NCBI GenBank assembly: GCA_020809705.1
Contig: CP085828.1
Location: forward strand, 7,192,001-7,256,000
Direction of reading: 5' to 3'
Origin: Calonectria ilicicola
Taxonomy: Eukaryota; Ascomycota; Sordariomycetes; Hypocreales; Nectriaceae
Length of the DNA stretch: 64,000 nucleotides
Notes under the pieces: model-generated
Databases searched by the model: none
What the model saw: only the letters and a program-made list of their open reading frames with translations
Told to the model about the DNA's origin: nothing
Shown: positions 33,931 through 45,065 of the stretch, piece by piece
How positions within the stretch are numbered: the stretch's first letter is position 1
Layout of the letters: each line of letters begins with the position of its first letter
Translations under genes and position numbers: made by a program

Positions 33931-35186
33931 CGCGATAGGAGTGTTTTTTTGTTTTTTTTTAACTTAAATAGTCAATTATCTATATTGCCATCGTAATCGC
34001 AGACGCAACGGTGCGGGCAGTAGCCTCAGGACGGTCCTGTTTGAGTGACCGGAGCCCCATTGTGACATGGCACCTAATGACGTCTCCGCCCATCTCTTTG
34101 TTGGTGAGGTGCTCGACTACAAGGTGACTAGACATTCGATGGACTCACGGTACCAAGCGTACATTGAATTGATGGTCTCAGAGGGCTCACCCGCCAGGCA
34201 TCCGCGGGGTGAGGGCAGCAAGCATTTGACATAGCTTGACGGGATGGCAATAAGCGTAACTACACCGTGGGCTCCGCTTTGACTACAAGCTATGGACGGG
34301 GAGTGAGCGTAGGAAGGTGGATGAGAAGCGGCGAGCGTCAGCTAATAGGTATATCCATCAAATCATGTCAATGTTGCTTCAAGTCTACACTGCCTGGCCG
34401 CCATGGGATTAAACTATTTTCTGAGCGCATCGGCCGCTCCTAGCTCAGAAAATACTGACCAAGTTCTTCCAGACATTCTCATTTATAGACTGAAAAAATT
34501 GAGCCGACGGGGAAGAGGCCATCATACGAGACGCAAATACCCAAAGGACCGTCACATTTACGGTTAACTAAGCGGAACGGGCTACTTAAAGTTGCCACTA
34601 CCAATCCGGTAGGATAATCGTGTCTGCGCACCTTCTCATTTGGCGTGCGTACTGCGCCATGGCCGCCAGCTGCGCTTCCGGGAGCAGCGACGGGTTCCTC
34701 AAGCCGTGGCTTGAGACACAATGCGTTCAGATGCAGGCTCACAGTAATTTCAACTGGTCGTTTGCAAACTACACCTTGGTCTTTGCATCAAACTGAAAGT
34801 AGTTCGGACCCCGATAACATCCTCGGCTAAGCAATGACAAAGGGTGCGGTAAAACACACGGCCCCGGGAATCTATTAGCTCTCATATTAGTTGCGTTTTA
34901 ACAAGAGTGTGAACCCCTACGACTCTGAGCCCGTAGGTCCTGTGCACGGTCACAAGGATTCAATTGCAGCAATCGGGTCCCGATGTAAGTATCCAAAAAG
35001 TCAAGGCCCACTTTCGGAACATGCTAAGAATCCGAGGATGGCGCACTTTTAGTCATGGGTTTATTTAGGTCTGCGTTTGACATTTGACGAGTTCTTCCAA
35101 CAGAAAATCTCCATCTCATTTTCTGTGTTTACTGTATACCCCGGATATATTGCTCAACTTTTTGTCCCATTTATCAACCATTACGC
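33931..35186. other. Intergenic, no supported gene
   Basis: 1.25 kb between the dioxygenase and DUF4188 genes. A short poly-T tract follows the stop codon of the dioxygenase. No domain, repeat or RNA gene seen. Confidence 0.5.
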
Positions 35187-36119
35187 ATGTCTCGACTGAT
35201 ACCCCTTTTCCCTCAAACCCAAGACCATCCAGAGTGGCACTTCAACAAGTCGTTCCGGCTGGGGAACTTCCAAAAGGTCACTTTAAAGGACAACTTCCAT
35301 ATAAGTACCTGGCTATGCATCGGTGCCCTTGCCCAGGGACTGGCTTTCCTCGCCTGTGGTCCCATCGCCTTGATTCCCAGCGGGGTAATTCTGATCTTCC
35401 GAACCATCGACATCCTCTTGATGTCAGCGAAGATCAAGCGAGACCGGATTGCGGAAGGTGTGATTCCTAAAAAGTTCGGAGCTCAAGTTCCAAACTATGA
35501 TGGGAAGTTCGGCGTCAATCCCGGGGAAAAGGGCCTGGTTGTTTTCATCGTTGGAGGCGAAACCTCTCATCCACTTGGAATCCTCGCACCCGGGGTCAAG
35601 AAGAACACCGAGTACTTCGAGGCTATGAAAAAAGCACTAGACGAACATTACGTCAACAATGGGCTACTGGGCTATTCCTCTTGGAAATCTATGGACGAAG
35701 CAGCGGGCAACAAAACCATCTTTATCATGTACTGGCAGGACGTGGAGAGCTTGCATCGCTTTGCACACGGCCCCGAGCACATGGCTGGCATTCGATGGTG
35801 GGCAAATGATGGGTCCAAGAAGTATCCCCACATTGGCGTGTTTCACGAGACTTACATTGTACCCAAGAACCATTTCGAGAATGTGTATCTCAGGTGCAAG
35901 CCTCTCCTAATGGCTGGAACGGCTTTCCCTGTCTTTGAACAGCCTGCCCACGACGGCGATGTTCCTAGTGAGCGAAAAATAATCGGATGGCAGAAACCTA
36001 TCGTGGACTCGAAGAGGGGACCGCTCCGCACTTTTGCCCGTCGGGTCCAGCGACAGGACATGACTGCACACGAAAAGGAAGATGGCTCAGTCTGGGATAA
36101 TACAACTTTGGAGGAGTGA
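35187..36119 (+). CDS. DUF4188 / Af470-like monooxygenase
   Basis: A single-exon 310-residue protein. After a short hydrophilic N-terminus with HPEWHFNKSFRLGN, residues about 41-78 form a hydrophobic hairpin (WLCIGALAQGLAFLACGPIA, then LIPSGVILIF), so it is likely membrane-anchored. The dimeric alpha/beta-barrel domain follows, with VVFIVGGETSHPLG, GYSSWKSMDEA, FIMYWQDVESLHRFAHGPEH and HIGVFHETYIV, the signature of DUF4188 proteins. The best-known relative is the Af470-type ABM monooxygenase of the fumagillin pathway. These enzymes usually serve in secondary metabolism or detoxification. The C-terminal 60 residues are polar and variable. Its position next to the dioxygenase and SnoaL-like genes supports a pathway role. 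Confidence 0.85.
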   Translation: MSRLIPLFPQTQDHPEWHFNKSFRLGNFQKVTLKDNFHISTWLCIGALAQGLAFLACGPIALIPSGVILIFRTIDILLMSAKIKRDRIAEGVIPKKFGAQVPNYDGKFGVNPGEKGLVVFIVGGETSHPLGILAPGVKKNTEYFEAMKKALDEHYVNNGLLGYSSWKSMDEAAGNKTIFIMYWQDVESLHRFAHGPEHMAGIRWWANDGSKKYPHIGVFHETYIVPKNHFENVYLRCKPLLMAGTAFPVFEQPAHDGDVPSERKIIGWQKPIVDSKRGPLRTFARRVQRQDMTAHEKEDGSVWDNTTLEE

Positions 36120-36135
36120 GCGATAGCATAAGGGG

Positions 36136-36341
36136 GGGGGTGTTGCATCTAGCAGATGGAAGTGATCAGGTGGGTGAGAAGCTCTTGCTATTCTTATCTA
36201 ATGTGGGTCTTTGGGTCAGTCTTATAGACGAAGAAACTGACGGTGACGAGGCAAGTGGCGATGGACGCCTATGATGAAAGACAGAAAGCTTGACTATTGT
36301 CATAGCCGCAGAAATCCGATATCCCGAGATGTGACAGGAGG
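36136..36341 (-). repeat. Solo LTR, family S, copy 2, inverted and internally deleted
   Basis: Positions 36141-36336 (196 bp) are the inverse of the LTR at 30397-30651: on the plus strand it starts TGTTGCATC and ends GATGTGACA. About 60 bases of the middle are missing. Flanks are GGGGG and GGAGG (4 of 5 match), consistent with a decayed target duplication. Confidence 0.85.
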
Positions 36342-37569
36342 TTTTCTAGAAAGAAGATACAGACCTTGTGTTCGGTTGGGAAGTGAGCAGATAGTGAACC
36401 GAGATCGTCTAGGTTTATGGTTCATATTAGTAGAAGGATTAATTATAGTTCTGAGCAATATGACGGCCAAATGCGTATACCGCGCTCACTCTTCTACCAT
36501 ACACTAAGACGAACAGTGGGCCGGCAACCTTAGGTCGCTGTAACCACCCTCTAATTTTAACCACGAGGCATTGCTGACGCGTGGGCTTGATCGGGACCCG
36601 ATGCTCTGTCCCAACGATTCCCTGGCTACTGGTAAACGATAAACCGAAAGCTCGGTTGTCAAGAGGCAAGTGCACGCGGCTCTGCATCAAAATGCCGGAG
36701 ATTACCGTTTCGCTTGCTGAGGAACAGAAGCTGTTCGAGGCTGAGAACCAGTCATGTTCGTTCATCTGATTGTCCCTTGTGTCACTGCCACTTGAACCCT
36801 GGCTAGGGGGCAGTAGAAGCTTCCGGGGCATCCGGCTCCTCCTGTATGCCCATCCAATCGGCTCTGGCGTTGTTGTGCCCCTCAAGCAGACCAGAAGGGG
36901 GCGACATAAATATTTGGGCATAATATGGGAGAGGAAAGGTGATAATCTGTTTCAATTGATGTCCTACCGATCACTTTCTTATGCCTTGAGGAACGAAAGG
37001 TTCTTCCTTCCGCCCGCTCACGCTCGGTTGCATTCTTTCCGTCTCCCGCTTGTGCCCCTCACTTCAAGTATCAGCCACAATGTGCCACAAAAAACCAACA
37101 GACACTTAACACTTTTCCTCGAACTCCTGATACATGCACCCACAGGTGCTATGTCACATTTTGCAGACGATAGCATTTCGCACATGCAGAGATGTTCCCC
37201 CTTTAGGTAAGTTCTAATACGCTTTGGCAGCCTCAAAGTACTCTGCTGTAATACCCCACTGACCACTAGGGTTGTGCCGTACCTTTGCCCCTAAGTTAAC
37301 TCCCCCAGATGACGCTACTCTGTTCTTGTACGACAATTCATTACCCCGCTTTCTCTGCCCCGCTCTATTACTTGATTGTGAGGCAAAGGTGGATACTTAA
37401 CAAGTCAATCACCAATCCGTGGCCCCCTTTTTAAAGCCCCCCTGCCCCGTTTCGTTCGCCTCGGGGTGGCACGAATCACGTTAAGCCAACGGTAGTCCCA
37501 CCACCAGTTCAAATTCTACGATACTGCTGCTCCTTTGTGCACGCAAGGTACAGGTTCAAACGTAAGACA
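36342..37569. other. Intergenic, no supported gene
   Basis: 1.2 kb upstream of the regulator gene, with nothing I can support as a gene or repeat. The last few hundred bases are its promoter. Confidence 0.5.
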
Positions 37570-39689
37570 ATGGCCGAACGAAGCCGCCGCCCCGCTCCTA
37601 AAAGCTGCGATGCATGTTTTGCAAGCAAAGTTCGGGTAAGCGACTTCCAATGATAGAGATCTCTGGCTTGGGCTGCCTGACTGACATCGTAGTGCATCAA
37701 AACTGGGACCAGCATTTGCAAGCGATGCAGCCGCACTGGCACCATATGCACAACGGGTCGCGAGAAAGGTGGTCGGCCATTCTATCAGACGTCCAAGGAA
37801 CAGTACAGCTTGATCACTACAGTGTTACGGCACTTTGTCCCTAATGCAAGCTTAGAGATAACTGACCTCAGAAATCTGGCCGCGAGGTTGGCAGCTGGTT
37901 CTCCTAATGCACTTCCAAACCCCCCCCATGACACTCCCACACTGAACGAAGAAGCCACGCCAACAGACAAGAATGTCGATGACATTTGTGATGCTGATCA
38001 GACTGCACCTCTACACGACCCTCCCAATCTCGAGGTAAGAGTTATATTTAGTTAATGTCAATATGGTCAGGCTAATGGCTCCTCATAGGCATCTGTCATG
38101 GGGGAGGACACGACCTCCCCCCCTTCTCAAACAACGTCCGTCAAAAACAGCCAATCTAATTCCGGCGCGTCCAATTATTCTCCTGCATTATCTACAGCCA
38201 TTGATGTGGAAGATACGATTGTTGTGCCCGAGACGACAAACATTTCTCGTTCGTGCGACCAGGATTTAGGGTTATACATGTTTGGGCTGATAGTCGTTCC
38301 AGGTGTTCATGGACCGGCAAGTTTTGCGTCATTCTTCACCAAAGCCAAAAACGTGCTCGGTCAGACACAATCATCCCTGTTGCAAAAACAACCGGACTTG
38401 GTGAACGAGATAAAGGATCAGGCTGTGGTCAACATCCAACGTACAGATAACCCCCTCCCTTCTCGCCTGGCTTTAGAAGAAGCCGCCCTCCAATTCTTTG
38501 CAGAAATAAACTGCGTCATGTACATAACATCCTATGAAGGATTTCAGACATGTATTGAGGGTGCTTACGAACGACCGACGGATTGTTCGAACGCAGCTTT
38601 CGCGATCATCTTCGCTTTAATGGCCTTGTTCCCGGACTCAGACGACGCTTTCTCCTCGGCCCGCCAGTACCTACCGCTTGCGACTGATGAAGGCAGTACG
38701 GAGACTGTGCAGGCCTTCATGCTCATGGTAAAGATGCGAAACACGTCGAACTTTACGTTAAGCTAATTTTAATAGACCATGTGCTGTCTGAATCGCGACC
38801 ACCGCAATTTGGCCTGGATTTACGTCGGATCTGCTGTACGAATTGCACAGTCACTGGGTCTCCATGTAAACGAGAAATTATGGAAGTGCACTTCACAGCT
38901 CCAAATTGAGCACCGACGGCGGCTGTGGTGGTCATTATACGACATGGAAGCTTGGCTTTCCCAGCACTTGGGCCGACCATCAGGAATCGATGATGCTTCT
39001 TGCACAATCACTACGCCGTCCATAATGGTATCTCTGCGATCTCTCCCCACGATTCGCTACAGAGGGACTCACTCCTGAGTTAGGACCTTACCCAAGTTCC
39101 ACACGCACCTTCTGGCTACACTGGGATCAGTGCTAAGTTAAGCAAGCACACGAAGCGATTTGTCAATGCAATTCACATGAGTACGAGCGGCTCTCATGAC
39201 CATCACTCCGGAATCGAGGGCGCTTTGGCTCAGTTGGAAAACTGGTGGGAAAACGTGCCACCACACTTCAAGTGCGGCCCAGCCATGTTTCAACCTCATG
39301 CTCGCGCTGTAAAATCCCTTCGGGTGCGCTACTTGCACGCAGTAATGACGATTTCCCGATCCTGCATACTAACCACCAGTTCAGCGCAAGTAAGCAGCCT
39401 CTCAGTTGCTTGCGAGCGCGCGAATCGGGAATCCCTTTCTCTGCTTCAAGATATGCATTGCAACGGGATGCTCAGCCGCCTTAGCTTCCTAGATGTGCAA
39501 CACATCTTGGCAAGCGGCATGATCCTCTTTGTTCGCAGTCTTGTAAACCCTTGCGAAGACCGCGTAAATGATATAGAGAAGCTCGTGCCCCTTCTCACCA
39601 TCACTGACCAAGTGATTCTTGGGAGGATCGGGTCTAGTTCAATAAAAACCCTGCTTGAGAAACTGAAGGAATACCATAAGGAGAGGTAA
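37570..39689 (+). CDS. Zn2Cys6 transcription factor with fungal-specific TF domain
   Basis: Exons 37570-37635, 37693-38034, 38089-38727, 38776-39027 and 39138-39689 give 616 residues. The Zn2Cys6 cluster spans intron 1: KSCDACFASKVR joined to CIKTGTSICKRCSRTGTIC, with regular spacing C-x2-C-x6-C-x7-C-x2-C-x6-C. The middle homology domain appears as NLAWIYVGSAVRIAQSLGLH and HRRRLWWSLYDMEAWLSQHL, ending in LGRPSGIDD. A nuclear regulator, probably of nearby metabolic genes. The last intron is uncertain. An alternative exon begins at about 39066 with GLTPELGPYPSSTRTFWLHW, which looks like genuine family sequence, but it meets a TAA one base out of frame before KLSKHTKRF. So either the long intron is used or the gene has a small frameshift there. 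Confidence 0.8.
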
Positions 39690-40049
39690 ATCCCCTTATT
39701 ATGTAATATGCCAGGTCAACTAACAGCAGTGTTTAGAATTGAAGGGTCTGTAACGGGCGTAGACGCCTCGCTTGACTGGGACATCTCGGCAGTCGATCTA
39801 TCTGATCCCATATGGCGCTCTCTGCTAGAGTTTGAATACCAATGAGACAAAGGTGTAATGAGTAACCAGAATGGAGACGCCCCTTGAATCTGGAACCATT
39901 CGGTGAGAAGGAGCATGATTTCGTCGCTCTGCCGAGAAGTCGATGCGAAATCCTGTGTACGGCTTAGTTGTTCTCCTTTGTCTCCGACCGGTCTGTCGCT
40001 ATCAAAGGGCTTGAGACTATCCCCCTTAACAAATTCGCACGACTGATGG
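39690..40049. other. Intergenic, no supported gene
   Basis: The 3' flank of the regulator up to a solo LTR. No gene seen. Confidence 0.5.
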
Positions 40050-40314
40050 GTATGTGTCACATCTCGGGATATCGGATTTCTGCGGCTATGACAACAGTCA
40101 GGCTTTCTATCTTTCATCATAGGCGTCCACAGCCACTGGCCTCATCACCGGCTTCGCCATCAGCCTCATCACAAGACCGACTTTTCCTCTGATCAGTCGA
40201 GGTCATCATCAGTCTCTTCATCTATAAGACTAACCCTAACTTTCATTAGATAGGAAGAATAGCAAGAGCTTCTCACACACATGATCACTTCCATCTGCTA
40301 GATGCAACAGTATG
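40050..40314 (+). repeat. Solo LTR, family S, copy 3, with 5-bp target duplication
   Basis: Positions 40055-40309 (255 bp) are nearly identical to the copy at 30397-30651, with GTATG on both sides (40050-40054, 40310-40314). The few differences between the copies are mostly transitions. Confidence 0.92.
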
Positions 40315-40568
40315 GGATTTTCAACAACTACCTACACAGATGGTCCGAGTAAGGTCCAATGCGGCAGCAATTGTAGATAGTTTAGCCCAGCACGTCCTGT
40401 GCTCCAATAGGGGGACTTTTACGGGTCTCGCGGCCCCCCGGACGAAAAATATACATACATAGACAGCAGGCACCGAGGTTGACCAGAGCATCTCGCACTA
40501 TGGGCTGGGTCCGGCATGACACGCTGCCCAAAGGCAAAGCACGCTTGTTCTAGAATGGTTGCACCTTC

Positions 40569-40797
40569 TGTCACACCTATCAACGGCTGAGACTGCGGCC
40601 CGGCCCCAAAGACCCGGATCTCTAGTAAACCGGTCTCAGAGACCTGGATCCCTTGGATCCGGTCTTAGGAAAACCTTATCGTAGCTCCTATGATGATGAG
40701 AGCACCTTTATAAATAGAGCCGCTGCGAGCCCTCTGTTAGATAGAAATCAAGAGCTTCTACCTACATCACGACGCACCCTTCATTTCTGATGCAACA
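40569..40797 (+). repeat. Probable diverged solo LTR related to family S
   Basis: A 229-bp stretch starts TGTCACACC and ends GATGCAACA, with a TATA-like TTTATAAATAGAG and a right part (ATCAAGAGCTTCTACC) similar to the family S right end. No clear target duplication. Likely an older or sister-family LTR. Confidence 0.55.
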
Positions 40798-41061
40798 CCC
40801 GAGAATCAGCCCTTCTGCATCATTCCATATTGAATTGCTTATTGGTTATTTACACACGTCTCAGATGAATACTTGCCCACATCCTCTAGGTATCTGTCAT
40901 GTTGAATATTACTCTGCATGGCATTTCGAAAGAGCAAAATGCGTGTTCCCTTTTGCCGTCGTGGTCAAGATGCAACGGTATCCAACTATATACTAATAAG
41001 AAATAACTCTCCAATATATTATAAGATGCAGAATCAGCTGTCGTTCGCATCAAAATTTCCT

Positions 41062-42220
41062 CTACCCAGAGGCAAACAACAAGTCACCCCATCCCGGCAT
41101 CTCATTGCCAGAAAAGACAGCTTCGCCTCCAGCGGCATCATATGCAGCCTTTGCTTTGGATGTCCAGGGGCTCTTCAGGCCTCGTGACTTTACTAAATAG
41201 TAAAGCAGATCCCAGACGGGCGGCGACCTCGCCACACCAGTACTAGTTTCGTACACAATGCCTCTCTTATTTGTAGAGATTTCAGCCCAGGGGCCATTAA
41301 CCAAGATTGATTCGCAGCATTGCCAAAAAGGACCGTATGATACTATTTCATTCAGATTATACTTAGCAGTATATTCTAACCCCTTAAGCAACAGATTGTT
41401 AGAATAAGCATAAAGGTCGTAACCCTGATTCTTCGATATCTTGGCCGCGAAAGCTAGCCATCCTAAGCCTGTGATAGAATGGCCTTGGTCTCGACCAGAT
41501 TCAGAATTCTGACCGGTTTTGCGATTGATTGTAGCTTCGATACCTGCGCAAGGGTCATTCTTCCAAGATCACAGTGTATAGTTGTACATCGCGACATCCT
41601 CAAGGTAGACGGCAAAGTCCAGTAAGGCCTTGATCGACGCGATACCATAGTTAGCATGACCAATAATGATACTCTGACGTGCAAATAGCCAGTATAGCTG
41701 GATGCTGAAGCCTGAACCACCTTGCCACTTGGCACCGACTTCCTTCCAACCTCCTTCCCATCGCATAATCTCAGCAGCATTTACAAACATATCTCCTTCA
41801 ATTCCGACCAAGAGTAATCGGTCAGTACCAATAATGTTCGTCAGGGCTGAGCCCCAGCTATCAAGAATAGTTGTAGAGGTATTCCAGTGCGCATCATCCT
41901 TAGTAATATACCCTAGAATACACTATTAATACCGCTATCTTATACGTAAGGAGAGCGCTAAGGATACATACACATTACAGCATTCTAGTAGACTGCACAA
42001 GCATCAGAAGCAAAGGGGGTATAGTTACTAATGGCACCTCAAGAAAGAACCAGGTATAGCCCGCGCATTTTGTATGTTAATTGCGAATATGTATCCTCAG
42101 AAAAGAGATCATAAGCTATTTTCCATAGCGCCTTGCTGCGTAGAACGCCATTGCGAATCGTTTCAAGATCTTCATGCGAGTGCCATAAACCAGGGTAAAC
42201 AAAGTCAGAAGGGTACTTCT
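41062..42220 (-). pseudogene. Alginate-lyase-like (polysaccharide lyase) pseudogene with RIP-type stops
   Basis: Reading minus from about 42220, one frame gives YPGLWHSHEDLETIRNGVL, DLFSEDTYSQ, ISNYTPFASDACAVY, then (after an intron of about 85 bases) MWYITKDDAHWNTSTTILD, EGDMFVNAAEIMRWEG, KWQGGSGFSIQLYWLFARQS, SESGRDQGHSITGLG, EYTAKYNLNEIV and LVNGPWAEIS. These are landmarks of the fungal alginate-lyase/heparinase-like alpha-toroid domain that degrades acidic polysaccharides. The frame is broken by three stops (TGA before GAISNY, TAG in VYxNAV, TGA at 41571-41569), each explained by one C-to-T change. Everything else, including the SGRDQGH segment, is conserved, so inactivation is recent. 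The N-terminus with signal peptide was not found upstream. Confidence 0.82.
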
Positions 42221-42598
42221 TTTAGCCCTCTATCCACGAAGCGTAGGGCACTGGTGCTTAGCAAAGAGTTAGAACGCCCCACCGATCATCATTTGAATGT
42301 CTTCGTAGCAGAGGGCCTTAGGACACCCGCGTCCCACAGTCTCCTACATAAGAAGGCTCTCAACCAGTTTGAAGTTCTTGTTAGGCGGTGGCGCCTGATC
42401 TTCCCTATCTTCTAAGGAAGATAATTAGATAACCTTGTGGCTAAAGAGTTCTTTCATAGAGCTATCTTTCGGCTTCTACCGCTCGCCATCTACTAGCTTA
42501 GCAGGTCATGCTCTGGTATAGCATAGGAGCTAGTAATAGCCAGCTAAATTAATGTAATATCATTTGCCTACGAAGATAGAGATATTAAACCTAATATT
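42221..42598. other. Transition into the AT-rich repeat island
   Basis: Remnants of the region upstream of the lyase pseudogene, with no secure exon. AT content rises sharply from about 42.4 kb. Confidence 0.45.
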
Positions 42599-43004
42599 TG
42601 TTATGACCCATGACACGCCTAGGCGGTTAAAAGCGGCAGAACAAATACTCACCTACCCTATAGCCCCATACCAACCAATAAGTGTCACAGGTCACACAGG
42701 TAGTCATGTGTGGAGTCACGTGTGTACCACACATACGTACAATGTTAATATTAGCCGACTGTAGTGAGAGCCTTCTGCCCTCTTCATCGCACAACATAGT
42801 TATTATGCTTACCCCTGGTCTCGTCTTGTGATAGTTTGTGCGATTGTTTAATTGCGCCCTGTTGTGGTTATCTAAAATAGAAAACACTATTAAGCTAAGA
42901 AAAGCCTAAATCATATTACTGTAACCTGGTGATAACAAAGACCCCTGTAAAAACCAATTAAAAATCCTTTAATTTTACAAATAAGACAGCGCTAGACCAT
43001 TCTA
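42599..43004 (+). repeat. Fragmentary LTR of retrotransposon family B, inverted relative to B1
   Basis: It begins TGTTATGACCCATGACACGC, the same as the LTR at 55615-56009 read on the minus strand, and shares about 100 bases with it (CCTAGGCGG; CACCTACCCTATAGCCC). The rest is diverged. A weak match to the family B LTR end (CTAGACC) near 42991-43004 suggests the boundary. Together with 56009 it forms an inverted pair 13.4 kb apart. Confidence 0.55.
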
Positions 43005-43034
43005 AGTATAAGTAATAATTAATTTAAGTACTAC

Positions 43035-43309
43035 TGTTACACTTCTGGGTGTAGTCAACCCTTAGTACGTTGGATCTAGCTAGAGGTAAGTAGTTTGGTT
43101 AGATGATGAGGTCCCTGATATGACAAGTCAATATCAGCCAGCGGAAGGTTAGATGTAGTGATTTTGCCTTATGATACGGAAAGGTAGGTCCTGTAGTATG
43201 AGATTGAATATGCTTGTCTTCTCTATTCTACTAGGTAGCTTCTACTTATAGAAGGTTGAAAGCTACATATAACTCATTAATCTTATATATTTAAAGAAGA
43301 GTTATAATA
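43035..43309 (-). repeat. 3' LTR of element A
   Basis: 275 bp, TGTTAC...TATAATA on the plus strand; same length as the copy at 52310-52584. Differences between them are nearly all C/T or G/A, as expected from RIP after insertion. Confidence 0.93.
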
Positions 43310-43527
43310 AGTGCCCCCCTTACTTAAAGAAATGATTATTATCCTGATAGCTTAAAAGTTTCCTAACCAACTAAGACTATCTTTCTTATGGTCACTATCT
43401 ACTCTTATATTATTACTTCCTTCTAAAATCCTTTTTCCTTTTCTATTTCTCTTTATAATCTTCTATTCTATTTTATCTCCTTAGTAATTATTTCCGCCAC
43501 TTCTCGAGATTATATCTTCTATTACTT

Positions 43528-45065
43528 CTAGTCAAATAAAGTAGCATAAGATAAGCTAGAGGCGTTTTCTTTACTTAGTCTTGGAGTAGGTTTTGCCTTT
43601 TTTCCGAGTGGACCTTGCTGTCCAAAAGGCAGACCTCTCTTTCGACCCCGGGGTGGGGTTTACTCCTCTATCTCAGTGGCGGAAGGATCCTATGCAGCTA
43701 GCTTCTTGCAGGATGCCTCCTTGTTAAGGGCGGTTCGGACTTTCGTGGTAGCGAGTTCAACAATCCGATCTATCTCCTTATCAAAGATCTGCATCTTTCA
43801 CACTTCCAACTTCGCAATGCGCGCTTCTAGCTTAATATTATGTTCTTCTAATGCTTTGATGCTTAAGTTGATTTTTACCAAGATTTTTGGAAAAATGCTG
43901 TTTCCAGCTACCTTGTTGTTGAATCCTTTCTGAAGTGTGTTAAGATCTTTCTTAATATTAGTTATAGCGGTCTTTGCATCTGCGGCAGTGGTCAAGGCAT
44001 AGAGAGCAATGCTTTTGGCTTTAGTTATATTACTTTCTCCTATGCTGGTGCTGAAACCTCCTATTACGCTCATAGGGGGTCCTCTAGTGATGTTAAGGAG
44101 GTGATCATATTGAATCACTCCGAGAGCTCCTGCTACTAATTAGTTAAAAGAGCTATATAATTTAATAAATCAGGCTGCCAAGATCTTTGTATGCGGAGGG
44201 ATTAGTTCTTGGTAGTTTCGGTTTTTGCCTTGGTGGGTGATAAAACCTCTGTTGTAGTAGGCGGTGGTAGCTTCTTTTAGGTGCTGTTTGACCTGGCGGA
44301 CTATGCTAATGGCTGTTTAAGTGCTTTTAGACTGTTTAACCTATATGCTGATAAGTTTATCCTTTTTATAGAAAGCTTTATAATAGTAGCGGTATACCTC
44401 AGTGAACAGGGGGTAGAGGGGGTGGTTCTTATTATGTTTTTTGTTAATTACTCCTTTTAGATTGCTAAGTTCGAACTTATGGTGTAGGATAATCTGGTAG
44501 TCTGTTTAGGTAAATTTTTTCTTAGTGTCTTCCTCTTTTCCTCTAAATCTATATATACTGTAGGTATTACCTTCCTTAAGTCCAGATTTATCTACTCCTT
44601 TATTAGCTTAGCCTATTAACTTTTTTATATATAGATTATACTTATAGTACACCGCACTGCCAAGAGATTTATTCCCAATAATAAAATCATTAGTAAGGGC
44701 AAATTCGATAGTAAAGCTGTCATATTTGCCTTCAATACTATCAGTTCCTAAGGCCACGCCCTCCTCTTCTTCGCTCTTGAGTAAGAGGTCGGTTTCCTTG
44801 TCTTCGAAGAGGTCTTCGATGTTTGTGTTGTTGGTTCCGGCTTCCGGAATGTCGTCTTCGACTTCTAGGGGAGGTTCGGTTCCAGGCGGGCGTTTGGTTC
44901 CTATGCTAGGGTGGTTGGGTGGTGGACCAGCAGACATCTCATCGTTACTATCGATTGCTCGGATGGCGGCTATATCTTTTTGTAAGTTGATTCTGTCTCG
45001 TTTTGCCTGTCGCTCATCTTTTTATTTTTGGTGCCTTAGTTCCTTTTCCTAGAATAGTTCTTCTT
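43528..45065 (-). pseudogene. Third open frame (ORF3) of element A, between pol and 3' LTR
   Basis: One reading frame, about 510 codons, runs from about 45065 to a TAG at 43530-43528 with only about ten stops, against one every few codons in neighbouring pol. Segments include ERQAKRDRINLQKDIAAIRA (helical, charged), NHPSIGTKRPPGTEPPLEVE (Pro-rich), an acidic block (EDLFEDKETDLLLKSEEEE), VRQVKQHLKEATTAYYNRGF, a hydrophobic Gly/Ser stretch (PPMSVIGGFSTSIGES), a Lys-rich helical segment (SIKALEEHNIKLEARIAKLE), and a basic tail (RGRKRGLPF). No match to gag, protease, RT, integrase, chromodomain or envelope that I know. GC content is higher than in the rest of the element. It is a genuine coding region of the ancestral element with unknown function. 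Confidence 0.65.

Noticed and set aside
43034..43035. A certain 4-bp target duplication for element A
   Set aside because: Flanks CTAC and CTGT differ at two of four positions; both differences are RIP-type transitions, but this is too weak to claim.
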